Source: Apostichopus japonicus (lineage: Eukaryota; Echinodermata; Holothuroidea; Aspidochirotida; Stichopodidae). From it: a stretch of DNA of 64,000 nt. The position numbers and the translations under genes are program-made. Positions 22,391 through 34,517 of this stretch are shown piece by piece; the stretch's first letter is position 1, and each line of letters opens with the position of its first letter. The stretch covers positions 22,276,984-22,340,983 of the forward strand of contig NC_092564.1 of assembly GCF_037975245.1 (NCBI RefSeq), given 5' to 3'. The notes under the pieces are model-generated. The model saw nothing but the letters and a program-made list of their open reading frames with translations, ran no database searches and was not told where the DNA came from.

Positions 22391-22968
22391 GCTAAATCTA
22401 ACAAATGGAAACAGTTAAAGGCATGTGCACACAATGATCACAAGATGAACAGTGGCAACACATGGGTGAAAACAGACAATCCACGGGGGTGGTTTTTAAG
22501 TCATCACCAAGAATTGTATGACTAATAAGGATTCTGAAAGATTCATTAAGAGGGCTTAAACTTGAAGGGATTGGCATATCAAATCCAATGTCACATTTGT
22601 ACCAAAGAGACAACCCATATGCTAATTGACATCTAATGGATATACAACGAAAAACTGCAGAAGAAACAATGAACAAGATACACTGGGAAGCCAGCAGCTT
22701 CTTGAAAGTAAACAGGAAATTGATCATATTTGCATGTGCACAATAACAGTAATTGGATATGTGTGGATAACGTTGTGATATTTCTCGAATCCTCCTGTTG
22801 CTCTAGTTGATGGTACCCCGCATTCAAATCCAGCTTGGAAAAACATTTAGGTCCTGAATTAATTCGTCTATGGTTGGTTCACACTTTATGGACTTTGGGA
22901 TAACTCTAACCCTGATAGTACTTATAAGCAAATGATATAACAGTTTAATGCGATGAGACCGCAAGTGA
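22391..22968. other. Intergenic sequence, nothing assigned
   Basis: No gene or repeat is recognised in this stretch. Confidence 0.35.
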
Positions 22969-22976
22969 CCTTTGAC

Positions 22977-23359
22977 CAAGGGCGGCGGAAGCGCTTTTAA
23001 TCTGGGGGGGGGGGCACCAATGTCGAAGGGCACTTTGCAGAAATTTGATATGTGATGTAATAACCGACGCGTGCCTATATGATATGCACATAAACATGCT
23101 GAATGTGCGCGGAGCGCGCGAAAAATTTTGGTAATATTTTTCGGGCAAGTCGTTACAGCCCCCCAAATCAAATTGGGCTCCTACGCCTATGGTAGTAAAC
23201 AATTAAAACTTCCCGAAATATTTCATTCGACGTGGGTTTCGCTTTGTAAACTCTTTTTTTATTTAGAAATTTGGACGTAGAAAAAGGGCACTGATTTTTA
23301 ACCTGAGGAAAAGTGGGGGGCACGTGCCCCCTGTGCCCCCCCCGGTTCTGCCGCCCTTG
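22977..23359. mobile_element. 383-bp hAT MITE, perfect 8-bp TSD, inserted in a DR1 repeat
   Basis: Flanks are CCTTTGAC at 22969-22976 and 23360-23367. Ends are CAAGGGCGGCGGAA and, inverted, CAAGGGCGGCAGAA. The same family occurs at 62843-63481. It sits inside a TGACCTTTGACC motif of the DR1 dispersed repeat, whose remainder with a CA tail continues to about 23520. Confidence 0.95.
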
Positions 23360-23367
23360 CCTTTGAC

Positions 23368-23520
23368 CTCCACACAAATAAATGCTTCGTGCACTCACTA
23401 ATTAAGGTGGATCCACAAATTAAGTATGGAATTCATACAAACTTGTGTTGTGTAGTTACAGTGTTTACAAGGCGTCACACACACGCACACGCACAAGCAT
23501 GCACGCCATCATTATTGCAA
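23368..23520 (+). repeat. Continuation of the DR1-bearing repeat with CA tail
   Basis: After the hAT element the text resumes 'ctccacacaaataaatgctt' and ends in a CA-rich tail at 23473-23505, followed by 'gcacgccatcattattgcaaa', as at 42180. Confidence 0.5.
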
Positions 23521-23589
23521 ATGTTACGATTTACTGTATATCAAAATCAGAAATGGAAACAAGAAAAGTGTGACACCAGACTTTTATCC

Positions 23590-26500
23590 TAGGATAACTT
23601 TATTTATCTCATGTTGACAAAACTACTTCTTTTGTTCAATGAAAAGATGGAAAATGCACTTCTTGAATTCGATAAGAGAAAGAATAAATGAACAGTGAAT
23701 ATGACTAACGTAATGATGTAATGATATTATTGATCTACTTGATATATCAACCAAGGGTCTGAGATTTCAGAAATCCTCTGACTATGTCACTGGTTTATGA
23801 AGCAATACTGTGGAGAGGTTGTGTCAACTTTGTGTCATAAACTTTAGGTCAAACATATTTGGACCGTAACACACCAAACTACAATAACATATATGTTAGT
23901 ATTGATCTACCTACTGTACAGCCTTCATACCTTCAACATTTCAGAAAACCGACTAGTACAAACTACATAACTTTGGCCCGATTTGCATAATATGATGTAA
24001 ACATGTATCAAAAGTAGGTTAGGCTAGGAACATCAGCTCAGCATTAAAGTGTGATAGGCTTACACTAAGTGATATTTGTTTTCTCTTGAGGCATGTGTGA
24101 TGGAAAGCAAAGATTATTCAAATAGCTAATCTGATTTAAAGTTAACACACGTTAACTCCAAAGAACATCTTCAGTCACTTAGAACAATAGGTCAATTAAC
24201 CATGGACTACATGCTTGATGTCGTATAGGTCCAGGCATTCATGTTTTCAAGCATATCGAAAATACTGAAAATATAATGAATAAGGAACTAATTTGTAGGA
24301 AGTGCTTTACATATATATACAAAAGTATAACTTTTTCGTTTAATTACCTTTTTATACAATTATGTATTCCATTTTTAAGTAGTCCATTTGCACTGCAGAT
24401 ATCTGTGACCATAATGAATTATGACTGCAAGACGGTGCTAGTTAAATGATAAACTTCAGTTTATAAATAAAGAGTGCACAAATGCACTTTTTGATGCATT
24501 ACAGTATGTCTCAGACTCACAAATTTACAAGTACTTTTTTTTTGGTGCAGAATCCACACCTAGGCAGGAATTGCCCCCCCCCTTTTTTTTTTGTCAGAAA
24601 CCATCAACAATCTAACTGCTATCATATACTTTAATCATAAAACAAATAATTTTTTAAGTAACAGTTTATAGGACAAGATAAATTGCAAACTAATGAAGGA
24701 CATGGAGAATTACATTTAATACAAATAATAGTACAGAGCATCACTTCATTTTTGTCTGAACAAAAGTGTACCAGCTACTTTACACTGTTTCACTGATTAA
24801 TATCTTAATAACCAAATTAGATTTTTCGAAACATAACCAGCACTCAACATCGACTGTTCAACTGAACATAGAAGCCAAAACATCAGCAATTAAAACTTTG
24901 TAATAGCGATGAACCTTTTCTGCAAAATATTTAAGAAATTTTTTAATCCTCACCAGTCTTGGTACTGTCACAGAACTACCTAAATTGTAATTATACCAAA
25001 CCAACTCAAACTAAGTCCGTCTCTAATCAATATATGACAGACATCTTCATTAGCTTCACCAAAGTGACTGTGAATTAACATGTTATCAATGCATCTGTTT
25101 GATTAAAAAAAACTTTTCACTTTTACAACAATTATTGTTTCTTCATAATCCACAAATTAAAGGTATCCTGAAAGGATATGGAGGAATGAAGACTATAACA
25201 AGCATCTCCACCATTGAGGTTTCAAATAATTCTATGGCATGCCTTGTTTCTTCTTAAGCTGAAAAACTATGACCTGATGGTAAACATCACTTAAATAGCA
25301 AGTTATCCAACCATACAGCGTATCCAACTTATAAATCAACAGTATATACATGTTTTTGTAAATTTGCTATAACTTTCATCATCAAATGAAAGAAGATGCA
25401 AAAAAAAAAGCACCATTAGGAAACTGAACACCAGTTTGGGATCAACGTAACAGCTCACACCATGTTAATGGTGACTGCATTTTTACATATATATTACAGA
25501 TGGTATATTGTGTATAATATGAACATTTCAGTGGGAAGCACATGAACAAAAAGAAAGTAATAAAATCATTATATATGGTAAGTAAACTCATCTTTAAATG
25601 ATCAAACAAAATATTGCCTTAGAAATTAGCTGCATCTCAAAACAAGTAAACCATGAAAACTATAATTAAAACAACACTTCTAAATTTCAATGTTCATACT
25701 GAATTTAATGAAAAATCTCAAGCAGTCAAGAACTCATTAAGAGGCATGATTTGAATCTCCATAGAAACTACTCAAAGGATAGAAATCAGTTAGGAGCACA
25801 TAACAACCAACAATGTCATTCACCATTGCTGCAAATGTTGAGTGCTGTAAGCTTGTCTATAAGATTTTCATATTTTGGCCACTGGTGACCCCCAGTGACA
25901 TTAGCCTCCTTCAATAACAAAAGAAGTCTAGAAATTGTTACTAATAAGAGGAATGTGCAATGTACCAAGTTTGAAGTTCATTTAAGGTACAGGCTAGGGC
26001 ATAACATACATGATTTTCTTTTGTTATAATGATGTAACCAGAAAATGTATGATTCTTCTTATGAGGCTATAACTTAATTGGATATATTAGCTATTTGTAC
26101 CTACACAATCTTACTGCAGTGTAGTTGGTCTTTTAACTTGGTTTTTGCAATTATCAATGTAATTAGTTGCTTGATGACTATCTCTTCTGGGATAGTCAAA
26201 ACTATCCTCACAGTTTTACAAATGACAACTGGTTTAGTCCTCATGCATATTTTAATACATTTAAGTGATTTAACATGTATATTTCAACAACTTGAACAAA
26301 ATCCATGTTCAAAAGAAAATCAGAACACTTTCATGAGAATCACCTCAGCTTTAAACTACACTACAGTATGTTGAATGATGCTGTCACAAAGCAATCCAGA
26401 ACATTATGAAATGGTAGCAATTGTTGACAATCTACATTTCACTAAATATATTACAGTTTCTCATTTCACTAAATATATTACAGTTTCTCTACAAAAATTC

Positions 26501-28210
26501 TTTTGCAGTCATCATCTGTAATCACAAAACAATATACCTATGTACATTTCCATGGACAACATAACAATTAAACATATCAGCTATGACTGAATACAAACAA
26601 CCATTTCATGGCCTGTAAGTATTCAATTGTTCTTTTATAAACCCAACAGTTATGTTGTAGTACTACTATACACCAACACTGGTTCTCATTACTCTATTCT
26701 TATAACTGCTTCTTCTCTTTCAATATGTGTGCAGTCTGATAAATCAAGCACAACAGAAAGAAATGTAACTTATGTCACACTGAAGATTCCCAATCACATT
26801 TATAAGGAAATTAAGATGAGCCAATGGAGTCAAGCAGACAGATTCATCAGCTTATCTACAGTATGAATTTTTTTTTTTTTTTTTGTATTTTGCCTTGCTG
26901 GGCAAAAGCAATATCCCTTTATGGAAAATATGCAAAGAACAATGACAAAGTTAACTCTGCAAAATACTGTTAATTTGAATCATTAATTAGACATTATGGA
27001 CAGAGCAATATTCATTTAATATTCATTTAATTGTTGCCACTAAGACAAGCCATGCTGAAGTGAACATCTCCAGAGTGAGGATATGTCAGAAATTAAATAA
27101 ATTCTTCCTTTCTTTATTAGTTTTTTTGTTTTTTTTTGTTCTTTGTATCTCATGCAATTTGCCAAGCTGCATGATTTCTTTTCATCTGAAACTTACTGAG
27201 CAGTTTCTAATGATAACCATGTAATGACATTTTATTCTAACAAAAATGTCTATATACACCTTCATTCAGCTAACCATATTCAGTATGCTTTGCAGAAAAA
27301 CGATGAAGGTAAATTTTCTGGCTTTATGTTAAATAAATGGTTTAACAAGCAAGTCCTTCATAGGTATTCATTGAGGTATACTCCTTTAAAACAATCTATT
27401 TAATGTGTCTAAGTCTGTCTGAGTGTCAGCAAAGTGAACCACATGCCTATAATTGCAATCAAGCCTCTGCATTTGCACATTTTCTGAGATTTCCCTTTCA
27501 AACCTGTGTGAAATCTACAACTGTCCTCAACTACAGTAGGCAAATGGTCAAAGTCAGACTGTTAAGATGCTCATGGCCAGGAGACAAAACTAGTTTTTCA
27601 AACTTGTAGAATGTTTTCCAATTACCAATTTAAGTTATTAAAAACAGATAAACACATGCACCTTGTCTGTGAAGTTCATCAGGTACTTTACAGAAAGCTT
27701 ACCCTATTTTGGGTTTGCATTAAAGTGCACATATGCTAAGCACTTAAAGAACTCAGTTGTGAGATGTAAATGATGCTCACTATGAATGTATGGTACATGC
27801 AGAAGCTAAGAGAATGTATCCAGCTGCTGCCATATTAATCAAGTCTACCCATTCACATTCATGCTGCTCTTATATTTCAGTAAATTAAAGAGTTGACATT
27901 ACTCAATTACACTACCTGAGCTACTGTAGAGCATAGAGTCCCCTTTCACACAAACAAATTTGGTTTTTGAAACCATTTACAATTAATTTTCCAAATAATA
28001 ATAAAAATACTTGTAAGTTGTAACTCTTGAATTTCTTAGAATATTTAAGCTGCTTATTTTCACGCCTTTGTCTAAATAGCTAGCGGTTAGTGCACATTTC
28101 AGTTATAATACTGTACAGGGTTTTTGTCATGTCAACTTTCTAAAGTTTACATTGAATTTAGATGTAAGAAATCTTGCCATGTGACATCAATTCAGATGCC
28201 AGCCAGTACA
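23590..28210. other. Repeat-poor AT-rich region downstream of the NHL gene
   Basis: This is the longest stretch in the right three-quarters of the window without recognisable transposons. It lies immediately 3' of the minus-strand RING-NHL gene, so at least its right part should be 3' untranslated sequence. No frame looks coding. A 98-codon hydrophobic frame at 26078 has no ATG start or family. Confidence 0.4.
27231..27236 (-). terminator. Possible polyadenylation signal of the NHL gene
   Basis: AATAAA on the minus strand is the first exact hexamer found downstream of the stop codon at 28211, implying a 3' UTR near 1 kb. More AATAAA matches lie further downstream, so the true end is uncertain. 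Confidence 0.3.
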
Positions 28211-29815
28211 CTAGATGGTGAAAACCTTCACGGCAGGACCCTTGGAACCATGCCCGCTTCCTTCCATATCGACAACAAATGCAGTCAGGAAGGGCTCATC
28301 ATGTACACAGATTCCTCCTGGGTTTAACAGCTCACTATCCCCAAATCGTCCTAAGAAGTAACCTTCTGAATTATACATCAACACTGCACCCTTTTCAGTA
28401 TCATCCCCTTCTATTAAGCTTCTTACTTGCCTAGCTCCATCTCCCCATCCACCATAATCTTTTGGATGCACCCCGTGAGCACCACGACCTCTCTGTCGAG
28501 CTGCAGCAACATCTTTGGTACCCTTTTGCTCTGAGGGTTTATACACAACTGTAGCATAGACATTGTCGTCTTGATCAATAGCCACCCCGCAAGGTGTCGC
28601 TTGGGCTTGACTAACCCTTGTAGTTATGGTGTGCACTACTTTTGACTGTTCAATGCTAATGATTTTAAGACAGTGATTACCTTGATCAGCCACTACCAAT
28701 TTGTCCTCAGCCTGATTAATGGCCAAGCATGAAAGGATGGAGTCGTTGGAAGACTTCTTACCAGCATCACAGTTAATGCTTTTTGATAGGGCTAAATTTG
28801 GACCAAATACAAGAACTTCGTTACTACCCTGGTTAGAGACATAAATGAACTTGTTCTGGTCTGTGGCTATCCCTACAGGCTGGCTCATGTAATTTTTGCC
28901 AAAGGAAGATAAAAAGTTACCATTGAAGTAGATGTTCACACAATTGTTGGCAATGTCAGTAACATATAATCTCCCATCTATTGCCACAATCCCAAATGGA
29001 TTTGAATCTTTGCCCCCCTTAGTTTGTGGAGAGTGTACTTCACCTGTTTTACGTCCCAACCAATCTGTGCATACATATGGACCTTCCCTAAAGTCAGTCA
29101 CACACAGCGTACTGCCAATAAGAGTGACATCCCTTGGACTCTTGAAAGGTCCTCTCACACCCGCAAGAAACTTTCCATCAGGATGAACCACAACCATTAA
29201 TGGAGAACCCTTGATAGGATACTTTCCAAGCAAACTTTCTACTCTATGTACACCACACATCTTAGGTACAAAACTCACCAAGATGCTGTTTTCTTTTCTC
29301 TGCATTATGGAACCAATCTTTTTCCCTTTGGGTGTAAGTATGTTTACAGAGACCTTGTCTGAGTCTTTGCAACTCACAGGACCTCCCCTTGAATTGCACA
29401 AATGGATTATGAGAGAGATGTTTGAGCCGCAGATATCTTCATATATTTTGCTTGTCTTCTCGATAAAGGTTTTCTTAAAGTCAGCTCTCATCGTCTGGTT
29501 GGATGGCATTTGCTTCCCTCCTCTAGGTGATTCTGAATCAGATTTTTTACGCCCATCTCGCTTCTTCCCACCTTTTCCCACGTTTTTGAATTCCTCGACA
29601 AGACTATTCACCATGAAGTTGGTAGGTAGGTTCTGGACTCCACCAGCCGGAAGGGAATGGCCTGTCTTGCAGGTCGGACAAATGAGTTCACCTTTTTTGG
29701 CTACCCACAATCCTATGCACTCTTCACAGACAACATGTTGGCAAGGAAGGGTCTTAGCATTCTCCAACAAATCCAAGTGTATAGGGCACTGGAGGTTGTC
29801 CCTCATACCATCCAT
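28211..29815 (-). CDS. RING / filamin-like / NHL-repeat protein, 534 aa (TRIM-NHL-like, no B-box)
   Basis: Probable E3 ubiquitin ligase of the TRIM-NHL type (relatives include TRIM2, TRIM3 and TRIM71). Residues 10-49 form a RING with ligands C10, H13, C25, H27, C30, C33, C46 and C49. The second ligand is His (CPIH) where TRIMs normally have Cys. A typical post-RING segment (LPAGGVQNLPTNFMVN) follows. A basic linker at 80-103 (KKRDGRKK) then stands where B-boxes and coiled coil would be. Residues about 128-211 resemble a filamin/immunoglobulin repeat. From about 218 to the end, six or so NHL blades can be seen, such as PFGIVAIDGRLYVTDIANN and PVGIATDQNKFIYVSNQG. An Arg/Gly-rich insert lies at about 432-466. 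The coding sequence is a single exon. A possible acceptor (catgcag) 30 bases upstream suggests a 5' UTR intron. The frame is intact and the ATG is the first in frame. Confidence 0.93.
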   Translation of the reverse strand: MDGMRDNLQCPIHLDLLENAKTLPCQHVVCEECIGLWVAKKGELICPTCKTGHSLPAGGVQNLPTNFMVNSLVEEFKNVGKGGKKRDGRKKSDSESPRGGKQMPSNQTMRADFKKTFIEKTSKIYEDICGSNISLIIHLCNSRGGPVSCKDSDKVSVNILTPKGKKIGSIMQRKENSILVSFVPKMCGVHRVESLLGKYPIKGSPLMVVVHPDGKFLAGVRGPFKSPRDVTLIGSTLCVTDFREGPYVCTDWLGRKTGEVHSPQTKGGKDSNPFGIVAIDGRLYVTDIANNCVNIYFNGNFLSSFGKNYMSQPVGIATDQNKFIYVSNQGSNEVLVFGPNLALSKSINCDAGKKSSNDSILSCLAINQAEDKLVVADQGNHCLKIISIEQSKVVHTITTRVSQAQATPCGVAIDQDDNVYATVVYKPSEQKGTKDVAAARQRGRGAHGVHPKDYGGWGDGARQVRSLIEGDDTEKGAVLMYNSEGYFLGRFGDSELLNPGGICVHDEPFLTAFVVDMEGSGHGSKGPAVKVFTI

Positions 29816-30819
29816 ATTACAGCTTCACCAATTTATGTATCTGCATGAAGAAAGAGAGAAAACACAAGCCTTGCAGGGTTCATACTCACAGCTATGTGGT
29901 TGTTACTTTTAAAAGTCACATGCAGAACACAAATCACATTAAATACATCTTTCAACTACCATAAGAACACTGGCAATTGTGTTGTCACATTATCTCTGCA
30001 ACTGTAACTGGCCTGACCCTAAATACTGTAGATGTAGTCATTGCAGTTGCACACAAAATGCTTTGAAAGTTACAAAGATTCTCTTCACCTTCAGAAAGGG
30101 AAACATATATTCTTAAATAACTGCCATGTTCATTTCGTTGCTGTATGATAGAATCAAGGTTTTCCCCTCTTCTCTCTTGATGCAACTATGACAATGTTCA
30201 ATGTCAAATCTACCCTTCTATTACTTTGTAGTCAAGGCACACAGGAATTTAAAACAAAAACTGGTACTAATAGACAAGTGACTGGTGACTCGATCAGTCT
30301 ACAGCTGTAACAAGAATTAGTCACATTGCAAAGACGATAAGAGAGAATTTTTCGTTGTTTGGATAAATTTAATTAATACCTTGCAATTAATCATTTCTTC
30401 CATTAAACTGCTCAAAACTCTGAATGTAGCAGTACAGCAAGTTCCACTATATGACTGGAGCGTACCTTATAATCAGTGCTGATGCTATATTATGTGTGGC
30501 CAGTTTCAACCAAAATAATATGTGTTTATGCAATAACATAAAGTATGAAAAAAAAGTGTGATGTTTAGCACATTGGACGTATGAGACATTTCTCCAAATG
30601 GTAATTTGCCTCAAAAATTGTGTTTCCATCTAAATTTCCTGAACTAAGGTATGCTGATCTGTTGACCACTATGACCTAGTTAGATAAACATACAATTAAA
30701 CCCAAAGGAATAGGCTGTTATGCTATTTTCATGGTTTAGTAATCTCCTTTTTTTTAAACAAATGACCTTTTGACCTGAAAATTAAGTACTATGTAAGTAT
30801 TATAACCCATTATCAGTAG
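29816..30819. other. 5' flank of the NHL gene, nothing assigned
   Basis: AT-rich sequence that should contain the 5' UTR and promoter of the minus-strand NHL gene. I see no further coding exon, no TATA box I would defend and no repeat. A DR1-like 'gaccttttgacc' occurs near 30767. Confidence 0.4.
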
Positions 30820-30827
30820 ATTACTAT

Positions 30828-31732
30828 CATGGGCGTCAGCAGGTTTCAGAAAGTGAGGGGGACACTATACTATCTAAGCGGAGCGCCACCATTGGTTGGC
30901 GCGTAGCGTACCAGAAAATTTTGGGTACATAAGGCCCCCTAGATCACACGAGAGACGGCCTTCCTGAGTCGTTTTTAGTTACATCAGAACCAGATCTGTG
31001 AGGAGAAATTTTGTCTCACAAAACTAAATCCCGACAGAAAGTACTGGTAGAAAGATGCCGTTCTGACACCAAGGGAGACGAATTACACAGCGTCCATCTC
31101 AAACGAAATATTGAAAAAGTGGCGCCGTCACCTCCAGGATGAGTGGAGTGGTATATATAATACATGCATGTAGGTGCGAGACGTCAGTTGCTATGTGCCC
31201 AGGTACTTTAATAATAATAATCAGAAAAAGGCACCGCGCCCAGAGCGTGTGTAGCGCCTAGCCGGCACTCAACAATAAAGATCTACCATATCCGGCGAAT
31301 ACATGTAGCCTTAATTACTTAACCCCTACACCCCTATTTGTCCATCCAGCCCAAGGGACTGGAGGTAGTGATATGAACATAGTAACTCATCACCATCTAC
31401 CTGTATGGCTTACCTAATCCCTTGGAACCCATACAAACAACATGTGTGCAAGATTCAATACACTTTCGAATGGTCTCCCCCCCCCCCCCGAACGAATTAA
31501 ATGGGCAGATTAAGGATATTGGGAGAATGGGAGATAAATGACGGTGCAAGTGATAGATAGCAGGGGCCCAGGGAGTCCAGACTTCTTGACCTTAAATAGA
31601 AAATCGCGCATATGCATGTGATTTTTTTAATAACTACTCTGAAAAGTGGGTGGGACAAATGATATGATATCCCCTCCACTTTTGAAAGTGGGGGGACATG
31701 TCCCCCCCGTCCCCCACCTGTTGACGCCCATG
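30828..31732. mobile_element. 905-bp hAT non-autonomous element, perfect 8-bp TSD
   Basis: Flanks are ATTACTAT at 30820-30827 and 31733-31740. Ends are CATGGGCGTCAGCAGGT and, inverted, CATGGGCGTCAACAGGT. The core module 'tatctaagcggagcgccacc' lies at 30871. No transposase frame. Confidence 0.95.
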
Positions 31733-31744
31733 ATTACTATGAAG

Positions 31745-32103
31745 TTAAAGTTAAAGTTGAAGGTTTACAGTCTTGTATGAGGCTAATGCCTCCTCACACG
31801 ACTTTACAACTTAACCCCTGGTCATTGGTAACTTGTCACACCCACACACCAAAGTGTGCACAATTCAATCAATCTCTCCTGGGGCACCACAGTGCACCAC
31901 AACCACGTGTCCCCCGGGGGACTTCCCATAGGGTGCAGCCACAAACCGGCGCACGCAACTATATTTACAAGTTACCTCGCAGGTCCCCATTTATACACCT
32001 GGGTGAAGAGAGGCAATGGAGATAAAGCGCCTTTAAGGGCTCGAACCTGTAATCCTTAGATCACAAGTCCACTGCCTTAACCACTTGACCACAACGCCCT
32101 CCT
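31745..32103 (-). repeat. tRNA-derived SINE, minus orientation
   Basis: The tRNA-like head is at 32029-32101 on the minus strand, with 'tggtcaagtggttaaggcag' and B box 'ggttcgagccc'. It is followed by a body containing 'cctctcttcacccaggtgta'. Such bodies are common in SINEs of marine invertebrates. Confidence 0.7.
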
Positions 32104-33345
32104 ATGACAAACTTTGATCAAAATTAAGCAGGAGTAGTAGTAGGCTGTTACATGGTTTTCACATATTCACCCTTTTGAACCAAATGACCTTTCACCTACT
32201 GTACTTTTAATTAACATTTCACCACCACCCCCTCACCGCCCCCCCCCCCCCAATATATGTTTGACAGAAATTCTGCAAAGACCCACAAGCAGTAGCCTTT
32301 CAATCATTGTTGACAGAGGGACAGAGACACAAAAAGATGTATTGTTATGACATTACAACAACCTACTAAAAATCCTGATGTTTGAGACATTTCAGCTTTA
32401 TAAATTATCTGATTATCATAATTAATTATCAAACTTAAAGCAATTATCAACAGTTTACAAAGATTGGTCAATGAATTCCTAAATAATTTAATGGACTAGC
32501 CTACTACCAAATTGAAATGTCCTGTACGTCACACTCAATTAATTATGCAAATAAAAATAATGTCTTTCATTAACTAAACTATTTCATTAAATCTGGTAGT
32601 AAATCATAAACTTCAGACCATGTACTTTACAATGATACCTATAACTCCATATTTTTCAACATTTAGAAATTTTAGGTTCATAGGGGTCAATAGCTTGGAC
32701 TTGCCATATGGTACAGTTTACTGAGGATCAATTCTCCTATATCCAATAGACCTCTAATCTTTGAAAATGGAAAGCTAAGAGGAAAAACTTAGGTATTATG
32801 TTGGCAGAATTTTTGTTGAGGTTAGAACTGAAGATGCTTCCTTCCAACACACCACCAGTCTTCTCGTACCCTTCTGTGAGGCTACACATAAAGCTACTGT
32901 TGTTAAAAGTTCACTAATAACTACCAAAATCCTGGAGTCCACAAATTTGACACAAAAATTAAACAGTACAACATGAGCACAATATTTCCATTCTACTCTA
33001 TTCCTCAATACTAACTGCAACTTGCAAGTAAAATCTAAGGCTATGTACAAGGAACGTGTTTGCATAACAAAACAAGGTATATTGAAAGGTAACACCCTGA
33101 CAGAAATAGTGAAGTAAATTGTTTACCTTGGACCTATCAGTGTAAAAGAATCAAAATTAATAAAAATCATGTTTCAATACATACATAACTCCAAAACAAA
33201 GCAAATTAATAAAATTTAAAACCAGACAGCAAAACTGCAGTGTGGTTTCGATGATGCTACATTAATAATCTTATATGATTCTGACACACTACTGTAGGCT
33301 TTAGTGTATAGCCAGCATGAACAACATACTTCAATCTAAGTAGTA
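32104..33345. other. Intergenic AT-rich sequence
   Basis: No gene is seen. A 15-base C-run lies near 32240. A 99-codon minus-strand frame at 32796-33095 has no recognisable feature. Confidence 0.4.
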
Positions 33346-33441
33346 CAGCAGGGCGCGAATTTCTTTTTCCTGAACCTTTCGGGCAGTGTACGTGGAGTTT
33401 AGCCAATCAGAGCGAGGCTGTGTTGATGACGTACTACAGTT

Positions 33442-33531
33442 AAGATGGCGGCATGCGTACCAAATGTTGAAGTGGGAAAATCACATTCGATAAGTCAACA
33501 TAATTGTTGTACAACAGCAGAAAGTATTAAG
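33442..33531 (+). promoter_or_regulatory. YY1-like AAGATGGCGGC start and candidate first exon inside the TIR element
   Basis: Immediately inside the left inverted end is AAGATGGCGGC, the downstream YY1/Kozak-type motif of many TATA-less metazoan promoters. Its ATG (33445) opens a frame MAACVPNVEVGKSHSISQHN… that reaches a good donor, AAG|GTATAT, after 29 codons and would stop at about 33590 if unspliced. The inverted end also contains a CCAAT box (ccaatcag). It could be the remnant of a transposase 5' exon, or chance. Confidence 0.3.
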
Positions 33532-34309
33532 GTATATAGGCCTTGCAATAATAACATTATACTGAATCATTGTGCACAACTTACGTGACGTTTGCATCGG
33601 TTTCTTTGTTGAAAAACGGCGATGTATGATCGCTGTGTGATGTACAAATTTACAATGTCTTCAGATTGACATGACACTGTACTCAGTACTGTAGTACTGG
33701 TACAGTAGTATGTTACGTACTTACAGTTTACCCACATCTACACAGCAATATTTGTACACAGTGACAGTAGGCCTACAGCATTAGGAAATTTTATGATCTA
33801 GCTAGACTAGAGGCCACGGTAGCTATTACTAATAAAAATTGGACACCTAACGGAGGTCCGATTGCAATCAAATAACTTTTCCTATAGCACCTCCTGGTGA
33901 GAGACGAGGTCCAGTAATGAACGGTTTATTGTGGAAACTGCCAAATATTTGTTGTAAACTGATGAGCGAATAATGTAAATAAGAGTGCAAGTACTGCCCT
34001 TGTTTTATTATGCAATAAATCCTCTCTTTTTTTGTTCCAGAATGAATATCTGTTTCTCTTGTCTTTTATTCTAGCCAGTCATCTGCCTTTAAATTAGGAT
34101 AAACTTTCCTAAAACGGATGTACCACATTTTGGGGCTGAGACCGATTTCCCTCTAATAAGATCTAGAAGGAAAATAAACAAAAGAAACTATATATATTTT
34201 CGCCACACTATCTACGGAGTTTCATATATAAGATGACCATGCACGAAAACCATGACATAACTTATAATATCGATTTTCAATTCATGATATAATACTTGGA
34301 CATAACTAC

Positions 34310-34425
34310 TTGAACATGAGAAAAAGTGGGGGGAAAATCCACACGGGGGCTCAAACTCGAGGTCTTTCGTTTTCCACCTTATGTTATTGAAGCGACGCAT
34401 TTACCCGACTGACCATCTTTACTGA
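34310..34425 (-). repeat. tRNA-like SINE head inside the TIR element
   Basis: The minus strand reads 'gatggtcagtcgggtaaatg' (A-box-like) and 'cgagtttgagcccc' (B-box-like), spaced like a tRNA gene with an enlarged middle. It adjoins the right inverted end. Confidence 0.5.
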
Positions 34426-34517
34426 GTAGAACGTCATCAACACAGCCTCGCTCTGATTGGCTAAACTCCACGTACACTGCCCGAAAGGTTCAGGAAAAAA
34501 AAATTCGCCAGCAGGGC

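Larger units (their letters stand above)
33355..34508. mobile_element. 1.15-kb element with 78-bp TIRs and 9-bp TSD (Mutator-like)
   Basis: Inverted ends 33355-33432 and 34431-34508 are nearly identical, starting GCGAATTT and including ccaatcagagcgaggct. The flanks are CAGCAGGGC at 33346-33354 and 34509-34517. Long inverted ends plus a 9-bp duplication fit the Mutator superfamily. A P-like or hAT assignment with 8 bp cannot be excluded. It encloses a promoter-like first exon and a tRNA-like SINE. Confidence 0.88.

Noticed and set aside
26078-26374. 98-codon hydrophobic frame as a membrane protein
   Set aside because: No ATG start, antisense to the likely 3' UTR of the NHL gene, and T-rich composition alone explains the hydrophobicity.
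29211-29912. 233-codon plus-strand frame
   Set aside because: It lies antisense to the intact RING-NHL gene, has no family resemblance, and reflects the base composition of that gene.
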